From Streptomyces sp. NBC_01549 (GTDB lineage Bacteria; Actinomycetota; Actinomycetes; Streptomycetales; Streptomycetaceae): 64,000 bases of DNA. A program made the translations under genes and the position numbers. The notes below the pieces were generated by a model. That model was not told the origin of the DNA. It searched no databases and saw nothing but the letters and a program-made list of their open reading frames with translations. Each line of letters opens with the position of its first letter. Positions within the stretch are counted from its first letter, which is position 1. The DNA lies in NCBI RefSeq assembly GCF_026339955.1, contig NZ_JAPEPW010000001.1, forward strand, positions 2,568,501-2,632,500. Direction: 5' to 3'. Shown in pieces: positions 44,635 to 53,315 of the stretch.

Positions 44635-45612
44635 GTGAGCAGGCTCCAGGTCGTCAGCGGCAAGGGCGGTACCGGCAAGACCACGGTAGCCGCAGCCCTC
44701 GCGCTCGCCCTCGCAACCGAGGGGAAGCGCACCCTCCTCGTCGAGGTCGAGGGCAGGCAGGGCATCGCGCAGCTCTTCGAGACAGAAGCGCTGCCCTACG
44801 AGGAGCGGAAGATCGCCGTCGCTCCGGGGGGCGGGGAGGTGTACGCCCTCGCCATCGACCCCGAACTGGCGCTTCTGGACTACCTCCAGATGTTCTACAA
44901 ACTGGGCAGCGCCGGCCGGGCCCTGAAGAAGCTCGGCGCCATCGACTTCGCGACCACCATCGCCCCCGGCGTCAGGGACGTGCTCCTCACGGGCAAGGCG
45001 TGTGAGGCCGTACGCAGGAAGGACAAGAGCGGGCGGTTCGCGTACGACTACGTCGTCATGGACGCGCCACCCACGGGGCGGATCACGCGCTTCCTGAACG
45101 TCAACAAGGAGGTCGCGGGGCTCGCCAAGATCGGCCCGATACACAATCAGGCGCAGGCCGTGATGCGCGTCCTGAAATCGCCGGAGACGGCCGTGCACTT
45201 GGTGACGCTGCTGGAGGAGATGCCCGTCCAGGAGACCGCGGACGGCATCGCCGAGCTGCGGGCGGCGAAGCTCCCGGTAGGGCGGATCATCGTGAACATG
45301 GTGCGGCCCGCGCTCCTGGACGAGGTCGACCTCGATCTCACCGGCGCCGTCGCACGCAGCGCCATCGCCAAGTCGCTCTCGGCGGCCGGACTCGGCGGCG
45401 CCCGTCGCGGCGGGAACGCCGAGCGGCTCGTCGGCCCCCTCCTGGAACAGGCCGAGGAGTACGCCGAGCGGCACACCCTGGAGCGCGAGCAGCGCGCCGT
45501 CCTGACCGAGCAGGACCTGCCGCTGCACGAACTCCCCCTGCTTGTTGAGGGAATGGACCTGGCGGGCCTGTACGAGCTCGCAACGGAACTGCGCACTCAA
45601 GGGATCTCATGA
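44635..45612 (+). CDS. ArsA-like ATPase, first of a pair
   Basis: A 325-residue P-loop ATPase of the ArsA/GET3 group: VSGKGGTGKTTVAAALALAL at residues ~6-25, VEVEGRQGIAQLF in the A' region, and VVMDAPPTGRITRFL in switch II. The GTG start at 44635 (MSRLQVVSGKGG) is used. It is coupled by ATGA to a second ArsA-like gene; such pairs (Rv3679/Rv3680) probably form a heterodimer. In mycobacteria the pair has been linked to anion or metalloid tolerance and small-molecule metabolism. No arsenite efflux protein is nearby. Often annotated as an ion-transporting ATPase. Confidence 0.88.
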   Translation: MSRLQVVSGKGGTGKTTVAAALALALATEGKRTLLVEVEGRQGIAQLFETEALPYEERKIAVAPGGGEVYALAIDPELALLDYLQMFYKLGSAGRALKKLGAIDFATTIAPGVRDVLLTGKACEAVRRKDKSGRFAYDYVVMDAPPTGRITRFLNVNKEVAGLAKIGPIHNQAQAVMRVLKSPETAVHLVTLLEEMPVQETADGIAELRAAKLPVGRIIVNMVRPALLDEVDLDLTGAVARSAIAKSLSAAGLGGARRGGNAERLVGPLLEQAEEYAERHTLEREQRAVLTEQDLPLHELPLLVEGMDLAGLYELATELRTQGIS

Positions 45613-47018
45613 GTCTCGACCCTGCCCGCGTACTCGACGTCGACCCGCTGCTCGACGACCTCAGGACCCGCATCGTGGTGTGCTGCGGCTCGGGCGGCGT
45701 CGGCAAGACGACCACGGCGGCGGCCCTGGGGCTGCGCGCCGCCGAGCGGGGCCGCAAGGTGGTCGTGCTCACCATCGACCCGGCGCGCAGGCTCGCGCAG
45801 TCGATGGGCATCGACTCCCTCGACAACGTCCCACGCCGTGTGAAGGGCATCGACGACTCCGCGGGCGGCGAGCTGCACGCCATGATGCTCGACATGAAGC
45901 GCACCTTCGACGAGATCGTCGAGGCGCACGCGGACGGCGAGCGGGCGGCCGCGATCCTGAACAACCCCTTCTACCAGTCGCTTTCGGCGGGCTTCGCGGG
46001 CACGCAGGAGTACATGGCGATGGAGAAGCTGGGCCAGCTCCGGGCCCGGGACGAGTGGGACCTGATCGTCGTCGACACGCCGCCGTCGCGCTCGGCGCTC
46101 GACTTCCTGGACGCGCCGAAGCGGCTCGGGTCCTTCCTCGACGGACGGCTGATCCGGCTCCTCACGGCCCCGGCGAAGCTGGGCGGGCGTGCGGGGATGA
46201 AGTTCCTGAACGTCGGGATGTCGATGATGACCGGCACCCTGGGGAAGCTGCTGGGGGGACAACTCCTCAAGGACGTGCAGACGTTCGTGGCGGCGATGGA
46301 CACGACGTTCGGGGGCTTTCGTACGCGCGCGGACGCCACGTACAAGCTGCTCCAGGCGCCCGGGACGGCGTTCCTGGTGGTGGCGGCCCCCGAGCGGGAC
46401 GCGCTGCGCGAGGCCGCGTACTTCGTGGAACGGCTGGCGGCCGAGGACATGCCGTTCGCCGGCCTCGTGCTCAACCGGGTGCACGGCAGCGGTGCCGCCC
46501 AGCTGTCCGCCGAGCGGGCGCTCGCAGCGGCGGAGAATCTCGATGCCGAGGCCGCGGAAAATCTTGACGACGCCCGCATTGTGGATCAGGCGGGCGGGAA
46601 AGCTGGACTTCGTAACTCTCCCGACACGTACGGCAGTTCAGAATCTCCCGCTTCCGAGACATCAGCTCCCGACGGCTCCGAAGGTCCAGCCGGCTCCGAC
46701 GGTTCCGATGAAGGCTCCCCCGCCGCCACGGACAGCACAGACGCCACGGACAGGGCCGACGCGCCGACCGACACGCCGCCGCACGGACACCGGACCGTCG
46801 AACAACTCACCGCAGGTTTGTTGAGGCTGCACGCCGAGCGCATGCAGCTGCTCTCCCGCGAGCAGCACACGCGTGACCGCTTCGCCGCGCTCCACCCGGA
46901 GGTGGCGGTTGCCGAAGTGGCCGCGCTGCCCGGCGACGTACACGATCTCGCAGGACTGCGGAACATCGGAGACCGGCTCGCGGCCAACCGGCCGGAGCTG
47001 CCTGAAGCCGGCGCCTGA
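45609..47018 (+). CDS. ArsA-like ATPase, second of a pair
   Basis: A 469-residue partner of the preceding ATPase. Walker A is VCCGSGGVGKTTTAAALGLR, A' is LTIDPARRLAQSMGID and switch II is VVDTPPSRSALDFLDAPKR. Residues ~325-395 are an acidic, Ser/Pro/Asp/Thr-rich low-complexity insert (SDGSDEGSPAATDSTDATD) not present in the shorter relatives. It is followed by a helical C-terminal segment (TVEQLTAGLLRLHAERMQLL). The start overlaps the first ATPase stop (ATGA). A 25-bp tandem repeat begins just past the stop. Confidence 0.9.
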   Translation: MSLDPARVLDVDPLLDDLRTRIVVCCGSGGVGKTTTAAALGLRAAERGRKVVVLTIDPARRLAQSMGIDSLDNVPRRVKGIDDSAGGELHAMMLDMKRTFDEIVEAHADGERAAAILNNPFYQSLSAGFAGTQEYMAMEKLGQLRARDEWDLIVVDTPPSRSALDFLDAPKRLGSFLDGRLIRLLTAPAKLGGRAGMKFLNVGMSMMTGTLGKLLGGQLLKDVQTFVAAMDTTFGGFRTRADATYKLLQAPGTAFLVVAAPERDALREAAYFVERLAAEDMPFAGLVLNRVHGSGAAQLSAERALAAAENLDAEAAENLDDARIVDQAGGKAGLRNSPDTYGSSESPASETSAPDGSEGPAGSDGSDEGSPAATDSTDATDRADAPTDTPPHGHRTVEQLTAGLLRLHAERMQLLSREQHTRDRFAALHPEVAVAEVAALPGDVHDLAGLRNIGDRLAANRPELPEAGA

Positions 47019-47045
47019 GCGGCGCCGTCCACGGGCCCGGGCCGG

Positions 47046-47131
47046 ACCTGAGTCATGGGCTCGTGATCAGACCTGAGTCATGAACTCGCGGCCAGGCCTG
47101 AGTCATGGGCTCATGGCTGAGCCTGAGATGG
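47046..47131. repeat. 25-bp tandem repeat (3.4 copies)
   Basis: Units starting at 47046, 47071, 47096 and a partial at 47121 share (A/G)CCTGAGTCATG(G/A)(G/A)CTC. They lie between the ATPase and wblA genes, which converge, in otherwise unremarkable DNA. Confidence 0.85.
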
Positions 47132-47211
47132 CCTGAGGCGGGTGGGTCCGAGGCGACGGGTGGGTCCGACGCGGGCCGAGGTGGCCCCGCGGGACGCCCT
47201 CCGTGGCACCG

Positions 47212-47550
47212 TCACCCCACCGCCGCGTAGCGCTCGTACACCTCTTCCTCGTCGAGGGGCAGCAGGCCCGCGCCGCGCTCGTACTCCGTACGCGCGGTTT
47301 CCAGCAGGCGACGCCACGAGGTGACGGTGGGACGCCTGCGCAGCAGTGCGCGACGCTCCCGCTCCGTCATGCCACCCCACACGCCGAATTCGACGCGATT
47401 GTCGAGCGCATCGGCGAGGCACTCCGTGCGTACCGGACATCCGGTGCACACTGCCTTCGCCCTGTTCTGCGCTGCTCCTTGAACGAACAGTTCATCCGGA
47501 TCGGTAGTGCGGCAGGCCGCCTGCGCACTCCAGTCGGTTACCCAGCCCAT
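47212..47550 (-). CDS. wblA: WhiB-like regulator WblA
   Basis: A 112-residue iron-sulfur protein, identical in length to S. coelicolor WblA, a regulator of sporulation and a down-regulator of antibiotic production (WhiB4 in mycobacteria). The cluster cysteines are Cys13, Cys35, Cys38 and Cys44 (AACRTT, AVCTGCPVRTEC), and the WhiB turn is FGVWGGMTERERR. The ATG at 47550 (MGWVTDWSAQ) has GGGAGAGGA ~10 bases upstream; the frame is open to a GTG at 47607, giving 19 extra residues. A 400-bp control region separates it from the divergent PBP gene. Confidence 0.95.
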   Translation of the reverse strand: MGWVTDWSAQAACRTTDPDELFVQGAAQNRAKAVCTGCPVRTECLADALDNRVEFGVWGGMTERERRALLRRRPTVTSWRRLLETARTEYERGAGLLPLDEEEVYERYAAVG

Positions 47551-47957
47551 ACCGGCGCCGTCCTCTCCCGAATCGAGGCTCCCCCACGGCGGCAGCGGCA
47601 TATTCACCGCCGCCAGTTGAGGACGTTACGGAAGGCAGGCACAGCGCAACACCCCCTGCGGGCCCAATCTTGAATGGCCCGAACGGACTATGCGTAAGCG
47701 GCAGATCACCCGGGGGAGTGAGCGGCGGACATACGTGAGTATCCCGGCAAACCGGGACAGTTCAGTTGAGTCACAACGGACACCTGGTGACGCATGAGGC
47801 TGATTCGGACACGACCTCCCCAAAAAGTTGGGGAACCTCCGGAACGATTCGGGGTCGCCGGACGTATTGATACGTGGCCATACTGCTGTGACAGTTGAGA
47901 GCAGCTTAGGCCAAGGCATATACGCGTGTCCGGCGAATGAGAACGTAGGCTGCCCCC
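47551..47957. promoter_or_regulatory. Divergent control region wblA / class A PBP
   Basis: A 407-bp region without convincing coding sequence. It holds an interrupted stem TCCCCAA-AAAG-TTGGGGA (47817-47834), a CACCTGGTGACG element (~47791) and AT-richer stretches (ATTGATACGTGGCCATACTG, GGCATATACG) likely to carry the PBP promoter. The length fits the complex developmental control expected for wblA. Confidence 0.45.
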
Positions 47958-50255
47958 ATGCCAAAGAAGCGCTCGGGCGGTGGTCTGTCGCCAACGCAAC
48001 AGGCCGCCAAGTTCCTCGGTGTCAGCGTGCTCGCTGGAGCAGTCATGGCCGGAATCGCGCTGCCCGCAGCGGGCGCGCTCGGTCTCGCGGCCAAGGGTTC
48101 CGTCCAGGGGTTCGACGAGATCCCCGACAACCTGAAGAGTCCCGCGCTGAGTCAGCGCACCACCATCCTGGACAGCAAGGGCGGTCAGATCGCGACGGTG
48201 TACTCGCGCGACCGTACGGTGGTCGACCTCAAGGACATCTCGCCGTACATGCAGAAGGCGATCGTCGCGATCGAGGACTCCCGCTTCTACCAGCACGGCG
48301 CGATCGACCTGAAGGGCGTCCTGCGCGCCGTGAACCAGAACGCGCAGAACGGCGGGGTCGCCCAGGGCGCCTCCACGCTCACCCAGCAGCTGGTGAAGAA
48401 CTACTTCGTGGAGGAGGCCGGCGACGACCCGACGAAGGTCGCCCAGGCCACCCAGCAGACCCTCGGCCGCAAGGTCCGCGAGCTCAAGTACGCGATCCAG
48501 CTGGAAGAGAAGCTCGGCAAGAAGAAGATCCTCGAGAACTACCTGAACATCACGTTCTTCGGCGAGCAGGCCTACGGCGTCGAGGCCGCCGCCCAACGTT
48601 ACTTCTCCAAGCCCGCCAAGGACCTGAACCTCCAAGAGTCGGCGCTGCTCGCGGGCATCGTCCAGTCGCCCAGCCGGTACGACCCGGTGAACGACGAGGC
48701 GGAGGCCACCAAGCGGCGCAACACCGTGCTGCAGCGCATGGCCGAGGTTCACGACATCTCCCAGCAGGATGCCGACAAGGCCAAGGAAGCGAAGCTGGGC
48801 CTGAAGGTCAGCCGGCCGAAGAACGGCTGCATCACGGCGGTCAAGGGCGCGAGCTTCTTCTGCAAGTACGTGGAGAACGTGTTCCTCACCGACCCGGTCT
48901 TCGGCAAGACCAAGGAGGCCCGGGCGAAGGTCTGGAACCAGGGCGGCCTGACCATCCGTACGACGCTCGACCCGCAGGCGCAGGAGTCGGTGCAGTCCTC
49001 GATCAAGTCCCACGTCAACAAGTCGGACTCGGTCGCCACGGCGGCCACCCTGGTCGAGCCCGGCACCGGGAAGATCGTCGGCATGGGCCAGTCGAGGCCG
49101 TACGGCTACGGGAAGAACGAGACGGAGTACAACTACTCGGTCGACCGTGACATGGGCGGTTCGAACTTCGGCTTCCCGACCGGTTCGACCTTCAAGCCGT
49201 TCGTGGCCGCGGCCGCGCTGGAGGAGGGGCGGCCGGCGACCCAGCACTACTCGTCGCCGTACGAGATGCTCTACCCCAGCCCCGTACAGACGTGCAGCAG
49301 CAAGCCCTGGACCAACCTGATCAACGAGAAGCTGTCGAACGAGAGCACCGAGGAGAAGGGCCCGTACGCGCTGAAGACGGCGATGGCCAAGTCGGTCAAC
49401 ACCTACTTCGTGCAGATGATCTCCGACATCGGCATCTGCCCCGTGGTGAAGATGACCGACAAGCTGCACGTCGTGCAGGGCAACGGCGACAAGCTGCCCG
49501 AGGTGCCCGCCATCACCCTCGGCTCCAAGGGCATCTCCCCGCTGACCATGGCGAGCGCGTACGCCACCTTCGCCTCCCGGGGTATGTACTGCACGCCGAT
49601 CGCCATCGAGTCGATCACCCAGAAGGCCGACGGCAAGGAGAAGTCGCTCGAGGTCCCGAAGTCGACCTGCTCCCGGGCCATGTCCGAGAAGACCGCGGAC
49701 ACCGTCAACACACTGCTCCAGGGCGTGATCGACTCCGGTACGGGTCAGCAGGCCGGTCTCTCCGACCGCGACAACGCCGGTAAGACGGGTACGACGGACG
49801 AGCGCAAGAACGCCTGGTTCGTCGGGTACACGCCGAACCTGTCGGGCGCTGTCTGGGTCGGCAGCCCCAAGCAGAACGTCAAGATGACGAACATCCGCAT
49901 CGGCGGCGTCTTCCGCCCCCTCGTCTACGGCGGTGAGGTGCCCGGCCCCATCTGGAAGGACGCCATGACCGGCGCCCTCTCGGGCAAGAACTCCCCGTCC
50001 TTCAACCTCGTCGACATTCCGGACGACAAGCCCAAGGACGACGGCCAGGGCCCGACCGACGGCGACAACAACGGCGACAACAGGGGCAACGCGAACGGCG
50101 GGAACACCACCAACGGCAACACGATCAACGGGAACACGATCAGTGGCGCCAACGGTGACACGAACGGTGGCGGGTTCCCGACGCCTTCGTTCTCGATCCC
50201 CTCGGGCTTCATCCAGGGACAGAACGGCAACGGCAACGGGGGGCGTAACGGGTAA
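47958..50255 (+). CDS. Class A penicillin-binding protein (PonA2-like)
   Basis: A 765-residue bifunctional peptidoglycan synthase. One N-terminal membrane helix (KFLGVSVLAGAVMAGIALPA) is followed by a GT51 glycosyltransferase (VAIEDSRFYQHGAIDLKG, GASTLTQQLVKNYF). The transpeptidase has Ser410 and Lys413 (TGSTFKPF), Ser-Val-Asn (MAKSVNTYF) and Lys-Thr-Gly (NAGKTGTTDE). The C-terminal ~75 residues are an Asn/Gly-rich low-complexity tail (GNTTNGNTINGNTISGANGD). The extracellular domains build cell wall. It is divergent from wblA, as whiB4/ponA2 in M. tuberculosis. Confidence 0.94.
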   Translation: MPKKRSGGGLSPTQQAAKFLGVSVLAGAVMAGIALPAAGALGLAAKGSVQGFDEIPDNLKSPALSQRTTILDSKGGQIATVYSRDRTVVDLKDISPYMQKAIVAIEDSRFYQHGAIDLKGVLRAVNQNAQNGGVAQGASTLTQQLVKNYFVEEAGDDPTKVAQATQQTLGRKVRELKYAIQLEEKLGKKKILENYLNITFFGEQAYGVEAAAQRYFSKPAKDLNLQESALLAGIVQSPSRYDPVNDEAEATKRRNTVLQRMAEVHDISQQDADKAKEAKLGLKVSRPKNGCITAVKGASFFCKYVENVFLTDPVFGKTKEARAKVWNQGGLTIRTTLDPQAQESVQSSIKSHVNKSDSVATAATLVEPGTGKIVGMGQSRPYGYGKNETEYNYSVDRDMGGSNFGFPTGSTFKPFVAAAALEEGRPATQHYSSPYEMLYPSPVQTCSSKPWTNLINEKLSNESTEEKGPYALKTAMAKSVNTYFVQMISDIGICPVVKMTDKLHVVQGNGDKLPEVPAITLGSKGISPLTMASAYATFASRGMYCTPIAIESITQKADGKEKSLEVPKSTCSRAMSEKTADTVNTLLQGVIDSGTGQQAGLSDRDNAGKTGTTDERKNAWFVGYTPNLSGAVWVGSPKQNVKMTNIRIGGVFRPLVYGGEVPGPIWKDAMTGALSGKNSPSFNLVDIPDDKPKDDGQGPTDGDNNGDNRGNANGGNTTNGNTINGNTISGANGDTNGGGFPTPSFSIPSGFIQGQNGNGNGGRNG

Positions 50256-50295
50256 CCCCGTGACGACCGCCGGCCGAGAACGGCCCAGCACAGTC

Positions 50296-50339
50296 GTCGG
50301 CCTCGGCGCTTCCCCAGTCGGGGGAGCGCCGAGGCCGAC
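50296..50339. terminator. Bidirectional terminator between PBP and YqeY genes
   Basis: A 19-bp stem (50296-50315 with 50321-50339, one bulged T) and a 5-nt loop, lying between convergent genes. Confidence 0.88.
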
Positions 50340-50357
50340 GGCGTTCGGTGAGCAAGC

Positions 50358-50395
50358 GGGTACGGGTACAGGTACCGGGGTACGGGTACAGGTAC
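50358..50395. repeat. 18-bp direct repeat, period 20
   Basis: GGGTACGGGTACAGGTAC occurs at 50358-50375 and again at 50378-50395. It is itself built from GGTAC hexamer-like units, and CTACTACTGC/TTACTACTGC repeats follow (50403-50430). It is low-complexity DNA downstream of the terminator. Confidence 0.85.
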
Positions 50396-50462
50396 GGAGT
50401 TCTACTACTGCTTACTACTGCTTCTGCTGCTTTACTGGCGCTGGGTCTGGTCCCTCTGGGGC

Positions 50463-50927
50463 TCAGCCCGCGAGCAGCTTCTTGACCACGGCGGCGACCC
50501 GGCCGCCCTCGGCGAGCCCCGCGACCTTCGGGTTCACGATCTTCATGACCTGACCCATGGCACGCGGCCCCTCGGCACCCGCCGCCCTGGCCTCCTCGAC
50601 GGCCTGCGCGACGATCTGCTGGAGCTCGTCGTCGGACAGCTGCTTGGGCAGGTACGTGGCGAGGATCTCCCCCTCCGCCTTCTCCCGCTCGGCCGACTCG
50701 GGACGCCCGCCCTGCGCGAAGGCGTCCGCGGCCTCGCGGCGCTTCTTCGCCTCGCGGGTGATCACCTTCTGTACTTCGTCGTCGGAGAGCTCGCGCTTCG
50801 TCTTGCCGGCGACCTCTTCCTTGGTGATCGCGGCGAGGGTCAGCCGGAGCGTCGAGGAGCGGAGCTCGTCGCGCTCCTTGATGGCGGAGTTGAGGTCTTC
50901 CTGCAGCTTCGACTTGAGCGTGGTCAT
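50463..50927 (-). CDS. YqeY / GatB-YqeY domain protein
   Basis: A 154-residue helical protein of the YqeY family, related to the tRNA-binding tail of GatB. It starts MTTLKSKLQEDLNSAIKERD at ATG 50927. The characteristic LATYLPKQLSDDELQQIV and GPRAMGQVMKIVNPKVAG are present. It possibly acts in tRNA-dependent amidation or tRNA binding; not experimentally defined. It is convergent with the PBP gene and divergent from the phosphoesterase gene (~150 bp). Confidence 0.92.
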   Translation of the reverse strand: MTTLKSKLQEDLNSAIKERDELRSSTLRLTLAAITKEEVAGKTKRELSDDEVQKVITREAKKRREAADAFAQGGRPESAEREKAEGEILATYLPKQLSDDELQQIVAQAVEEARAAGAEGPRAMGQVMKIVNPKVAGLAEGGRVAAVVKKLLAG

Positions 50928-51080
50928 GCCGTCGATTGTCGCAGGTGTGGTGCGGCGGTCGCCTGCTGATTTCAGCGCCGCGCCCGGGACGCGCCGTCGA
51001 CGGGCGCGAGAATGTCCACAGGTTCGAGGTTGTCCACAGGGGTGCACGGGGAGGGTGACGGGGTCTGACACGATGGACGT

Positions 51081-52007
51081 ATGCGCGCGCGATACGGAGT
51101 ACCCCTGGGAATCACGGCGGTGGGCGCCGCCGGACTGTTGTACGCGGCGGGTTTCGAGGCCCGCTCGTTCCGCCTCCGGCGGGTGACGGTCCCGGTCCTG
51201 CCCCCGGGCATGCGGCCGCTCCGTGTCCTGCAGGTCTCCGACATCCACATGGTGAGCGGTCAGCGCAAGAAGCAGCGCTGGCTGCGCTCGCTGGCCGGGT
51301 TGCGCCCCGACTTCGTCATCAACACCGGGGACAACCTCTCCGACCCGGAGGGCGTCCCCGAAGTCCTGGACGCGCTCGGCCCGTTGATGGAGCTCCCGGG
51401 TGCGTACGTCTTCGGTTCCAACGACTACTACGGCCCTAAACTCCGCAACCCCGCCCGGTACTTGCTGGAGAAGTCCAAGGGCCACCACGGCCTGAACGGC
51501 AACAAGCCCGCCGTGGGTGTCATCCACAACCCGTGGGAGGACCTGCGCGACGGCTTCGACACGGCGGGCTGGCTGAACCTGACGAACACCCGGGGGACGC
51601 TCAAGATAGAAGGCGCCGAGATCGAGCTGACCGGCCTCGACGACCCGCACATCAAGCGGGACCGCTACGCGCGCGTGGCCGGCGGCCCGTCGGAGTCGGC
51701 CGACTTCTCGATGGGCGTGGTCCACGCCCCGTACCTGCGTTCGCTCGACGCGTTCACGGCGGACGGCTATCCCCTGATCCTGGCCGGCCACACTCACGGC
51801 GGCCAGCTGTGCCTCCCCTTCTACGGCGCCTTCGTCACCAACTGCGACCTGGACACGGACCGCGTGAAGGGCCTGTCCACGCATACGGCGGAGGGGCGGA
51901 CGTCATACCTGCACGTCTCGGCGGGCTGCGGCACGAACCGCTATACGCCGGTACGGTTCGCGTGCCCGCCGGAGGCGTCACTGCTGACGCTGGTCGCTCG
52001 GCAGTAG
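51081..52007 (+). CDS. Calcineurin-like metallophosphoesterase
   Basis: A 308-residue YkuE/YaeI-type phosphoesterase. After an N-terminal hydrophobic helix (ITAVGAAGLLYAAGFEARSF), the dimetal motifs follow in order: LQVSDIHM, INTGDNLSD, VFGSNDYYGP (GNHD variant with Ser) and ILAGHTHGGQL. It is probably membrane-bound. YkuE-like relatives act on UDP-sugars or phospholipids, but the substrate here is unknown. It is syntenic with Rv3683 downstream of ponA2. Confidence 0.9.
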   Translation: MRARYGVPLGITAVGAAGLLYAAGFEARSFRLRRVTVPVLPPGMRPLRVLQVSDIHMVSGQRKKQRWLRSLAGLRPDFVINTGDNLSDPEGVPEVLDALGPLMELPGAYVFGSNDYYGPKLRNPARYLLEKSKGHHGLNGNKPAVGVIHNPWEDLRDGFDTAGWLNLTNTRGTLKIEGAEIELTGLDDPHIKRDRYARVAGGPSESADFSMGVVHAPYLRSLDAFTADGYPLILAGHTHGGQLCLPFYGAFVTNCDLDTDRVKGLSTHTAEGRTSYLHVSAGCGTNRYTPVRFACPPEASLLTLVARQ

Positions 52008-52054
52008 GCCGGACGACGACGGCAGGGCGAACGGAAACGGGTCGGCCGGAGTGT

Positions 52055-52086
52055 GGCCGTCGAGCGTGAGGGCCGTCGAGCGTGAG
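52055..52086. repeat. 16-bp perfect tandem duplication
   Basis: GGCCGTCGAGCGTGAG is present twice head to tail (52055-52070, 52071-52086), followed by a GTCGA(T/A) hexamer microsatellite to ~52175. The 250-bp gap otherwise holds nothing recognisable. Confidence 0.85.
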
Positions 52087-52259
52087 GGGTGGTCGGCGGC
52101 GGCGCCGGGCGGAGCGATCAAGGCGTCGAAGCCGAAGTCGATGTCGATGTCGAAGTGGAAGTTACTGTCGATGTTGATGGGGCGCAGGTCAGCGCCCCGC
52201 CGTCACCCACCCGGGTGACCCATATCGCCCGATTCGCCCCCCGTGCTTAGCGTGGGGAC

Positions 52260-53060
52260 ATGATCGCCCCGCTCCCCAGGGACATACCCGACCTGCCCGC
52301 GATACCGGGCATCCCCCCGCCGGTCCCCTCTGTCGTCCCGGCGACGGCGGTGACGACCCCCGTGCGCCGCCCCCTGGCGGCCACCTTCCGCCTCCTGGTC
52401 GCCCTCGTCGCGGCCGCGGGCGTGGCCATCGAGATGCGCCTGGGCAGCCCGCTCCACGTGCTCAGCTACTTCACCATCCAGGCCAACCTGCTGGTGGCCT
52501 TGGTCTTCGCTGCCTCGGCCCGGCAGGCATGGACGGCACGTCGCCCGCTGCCCGCGGTCCTCACCGGCGGCACGCTGCTCTACATCTCGATCACGGGCCT
52601 GGTCTACCACCTGATCCTGACGGACCCGTCCAGTGGCTTCTCCATGACCGGGGGCATCGCCCCGCTCACTGCCTGGCAGACGGTGTCGAACCAGATCCTG
52701 AACACGGCGATCCCCATCGCCGCGGTGATCGACTGGCTCCTGCTGACCCGCCCGGCGCCGTTCGCCCTGCGGCATGCGACCACGTGGCTTCTCTACCCCC
52801 TCGCCTACCTGGCCTTTTCCCTCACCCGCGGAGCGATGCTGCCGCCGGGTACGCCGACGCGCTACCTCTACCCCTTCGTGGACGTCGACCGGCACGGCTA
52901 CGTGGGCATCCTCGGCAACACCGCGATCCTCGGCGTCGCCTTCTACGCCCTCGCCCTCGTCGTCATCGCCCTGGACCACGTCCGCCCCGACCCGTTCCGC
53001 CACCGCAGCCGACGCCCCGAAAACCGGATTTCGTCTCCGGCCACCAGTGGGCTAAAGTAA
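52260..53060 (+). CDS. Pr6Pr family membrane protein
   Basis: A 266-residue protein with six or seven hydrophobic helices after a Pro-rich N-terminus. Characteristic segments are [31 protein letters not shown] and [17 protein letters not shown], as in the Pr6Pr (FAR-17a/AIG1-like) family. It lies in the cytoplasmic membrane, function unknown. The tail is basic ([11 protein letters not shown]). The ATG at 52260 follows GTGGGGA. It ends 28 bp before tRNA-Pro. Confidence 0.85.
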   Translation: MIAPLPRDIPDLPAIPGIPPPVPSVVPATAVTTPVRRPLAATFRLLVALVAAAGVAIEMRLGSPLHVLSYFTIQANLLVALVFAASARQAWTARRPLPAVLTGGTLLYISITGLVYHLILTDPSSGFSMTGGIAPLTAWQTVSNQILNTAIPIAAVIDWLLLTRPAPFALRHATTWLLYPLAYLAFSLTRGAMLPPGTPTRYLYPFVDVDRHGYVGILGNTAILGVAFYALALVVIALDHVRPDPFRHRSRRPENRISSPATSGLK

Positions 53061-53088
53061 ACGACGTCGCCGCGAGAGCAGCGACAAT

Positions 53089-53162
53089 CGGGGTGTAGCG
53101 CAGCTTGGCAGCGCGCTTCGTTCGGGACGAAGAGGTCGTGGGTTCAAATCCCGCCACCCCGA
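53089..53162 (+). tRNA. tRNA-Pro (anticodon CGG)
   Basis: A 74-nt cloverleaf. The acceptor stem CGGGGTG / CACCCCG pairs perfectly with discriminator A. The D-arm is AGCGCAGCTTGGCAGCGCGC. The anticodon stem CTTCG / CGAAG encloses TTCGGGA (anticodon CGG, reading CCG). The T-arm is GTGGGTTCAAATCCCGC. CCA is not encoded. tRNA genes are frequent integration targets and the accessory island starts right after it. Confidence 0.97.
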
Positions 53163-53176
53163 CAGTGAAGTACCAG

Positions 53177-53215
53177 GTCAGGGGCCTGATCCACCGAGTG
53201 GATCAGGCCCCTGAC
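53177..53215 (+). terminator. tRNA-Pro terminator
   Basis: A perfect 18-bp stem (53177-53194 / 53198-53215) with loop CGA, 14 bp after the tRNA. Confidence 0.92.
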
Positions 53216-53239
53216 AGGTTTCTGGAGACCGTGGCCCTG

Positions 53240-53315
53240 CGACGAGAGCGTAGGCGGACAGCTGTCGCCGCGTGGCGCCGGAAAGGGCAGCCGCGAGCTT
53301 GGGCTCATACGACAC
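53240..53315 (-). pseudogene. Truncated start of a MerR-like/antitoxin-type DNA-binding gene
   Basis: A GTG at 53315 preceded by the strong ribosome site GGAGGAAGG begins MSYEPKLAAALSGATRRQLS. This is the typical first helix-turn-helix segment of Streptomyces MerR/DUF433-type antitoxin-like proteins. Similarity stops after ~25 codons and the frame then runs into the tRNA terminator. It is therefore a 5' fragment left by a deletion, pointing at the tRNA gene, as expected at a repeatedly used integration site. Confidence 0.45.

Noticed and set aside
47046..47131. Tandem repeat as a CRISPR array
   Set aside because: Repeats are directly adjacent (25-bp period) without unique spacers, and no cas genes are present.
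50398..50460. TACTACTGCTTACTACTGC repeat as a regulatory element
   Set aside because: Simple low-complexity sequence downstream of a bidirectional terminator; no gene depends on it.
52203..53003. 266-codon minus-strand frame opposite the Pr6Pr gene
   Set aside because: Glu/Arg/Gly/Asp shadow of a membrane protein gene with clear hydrophobic segments on the other strand.
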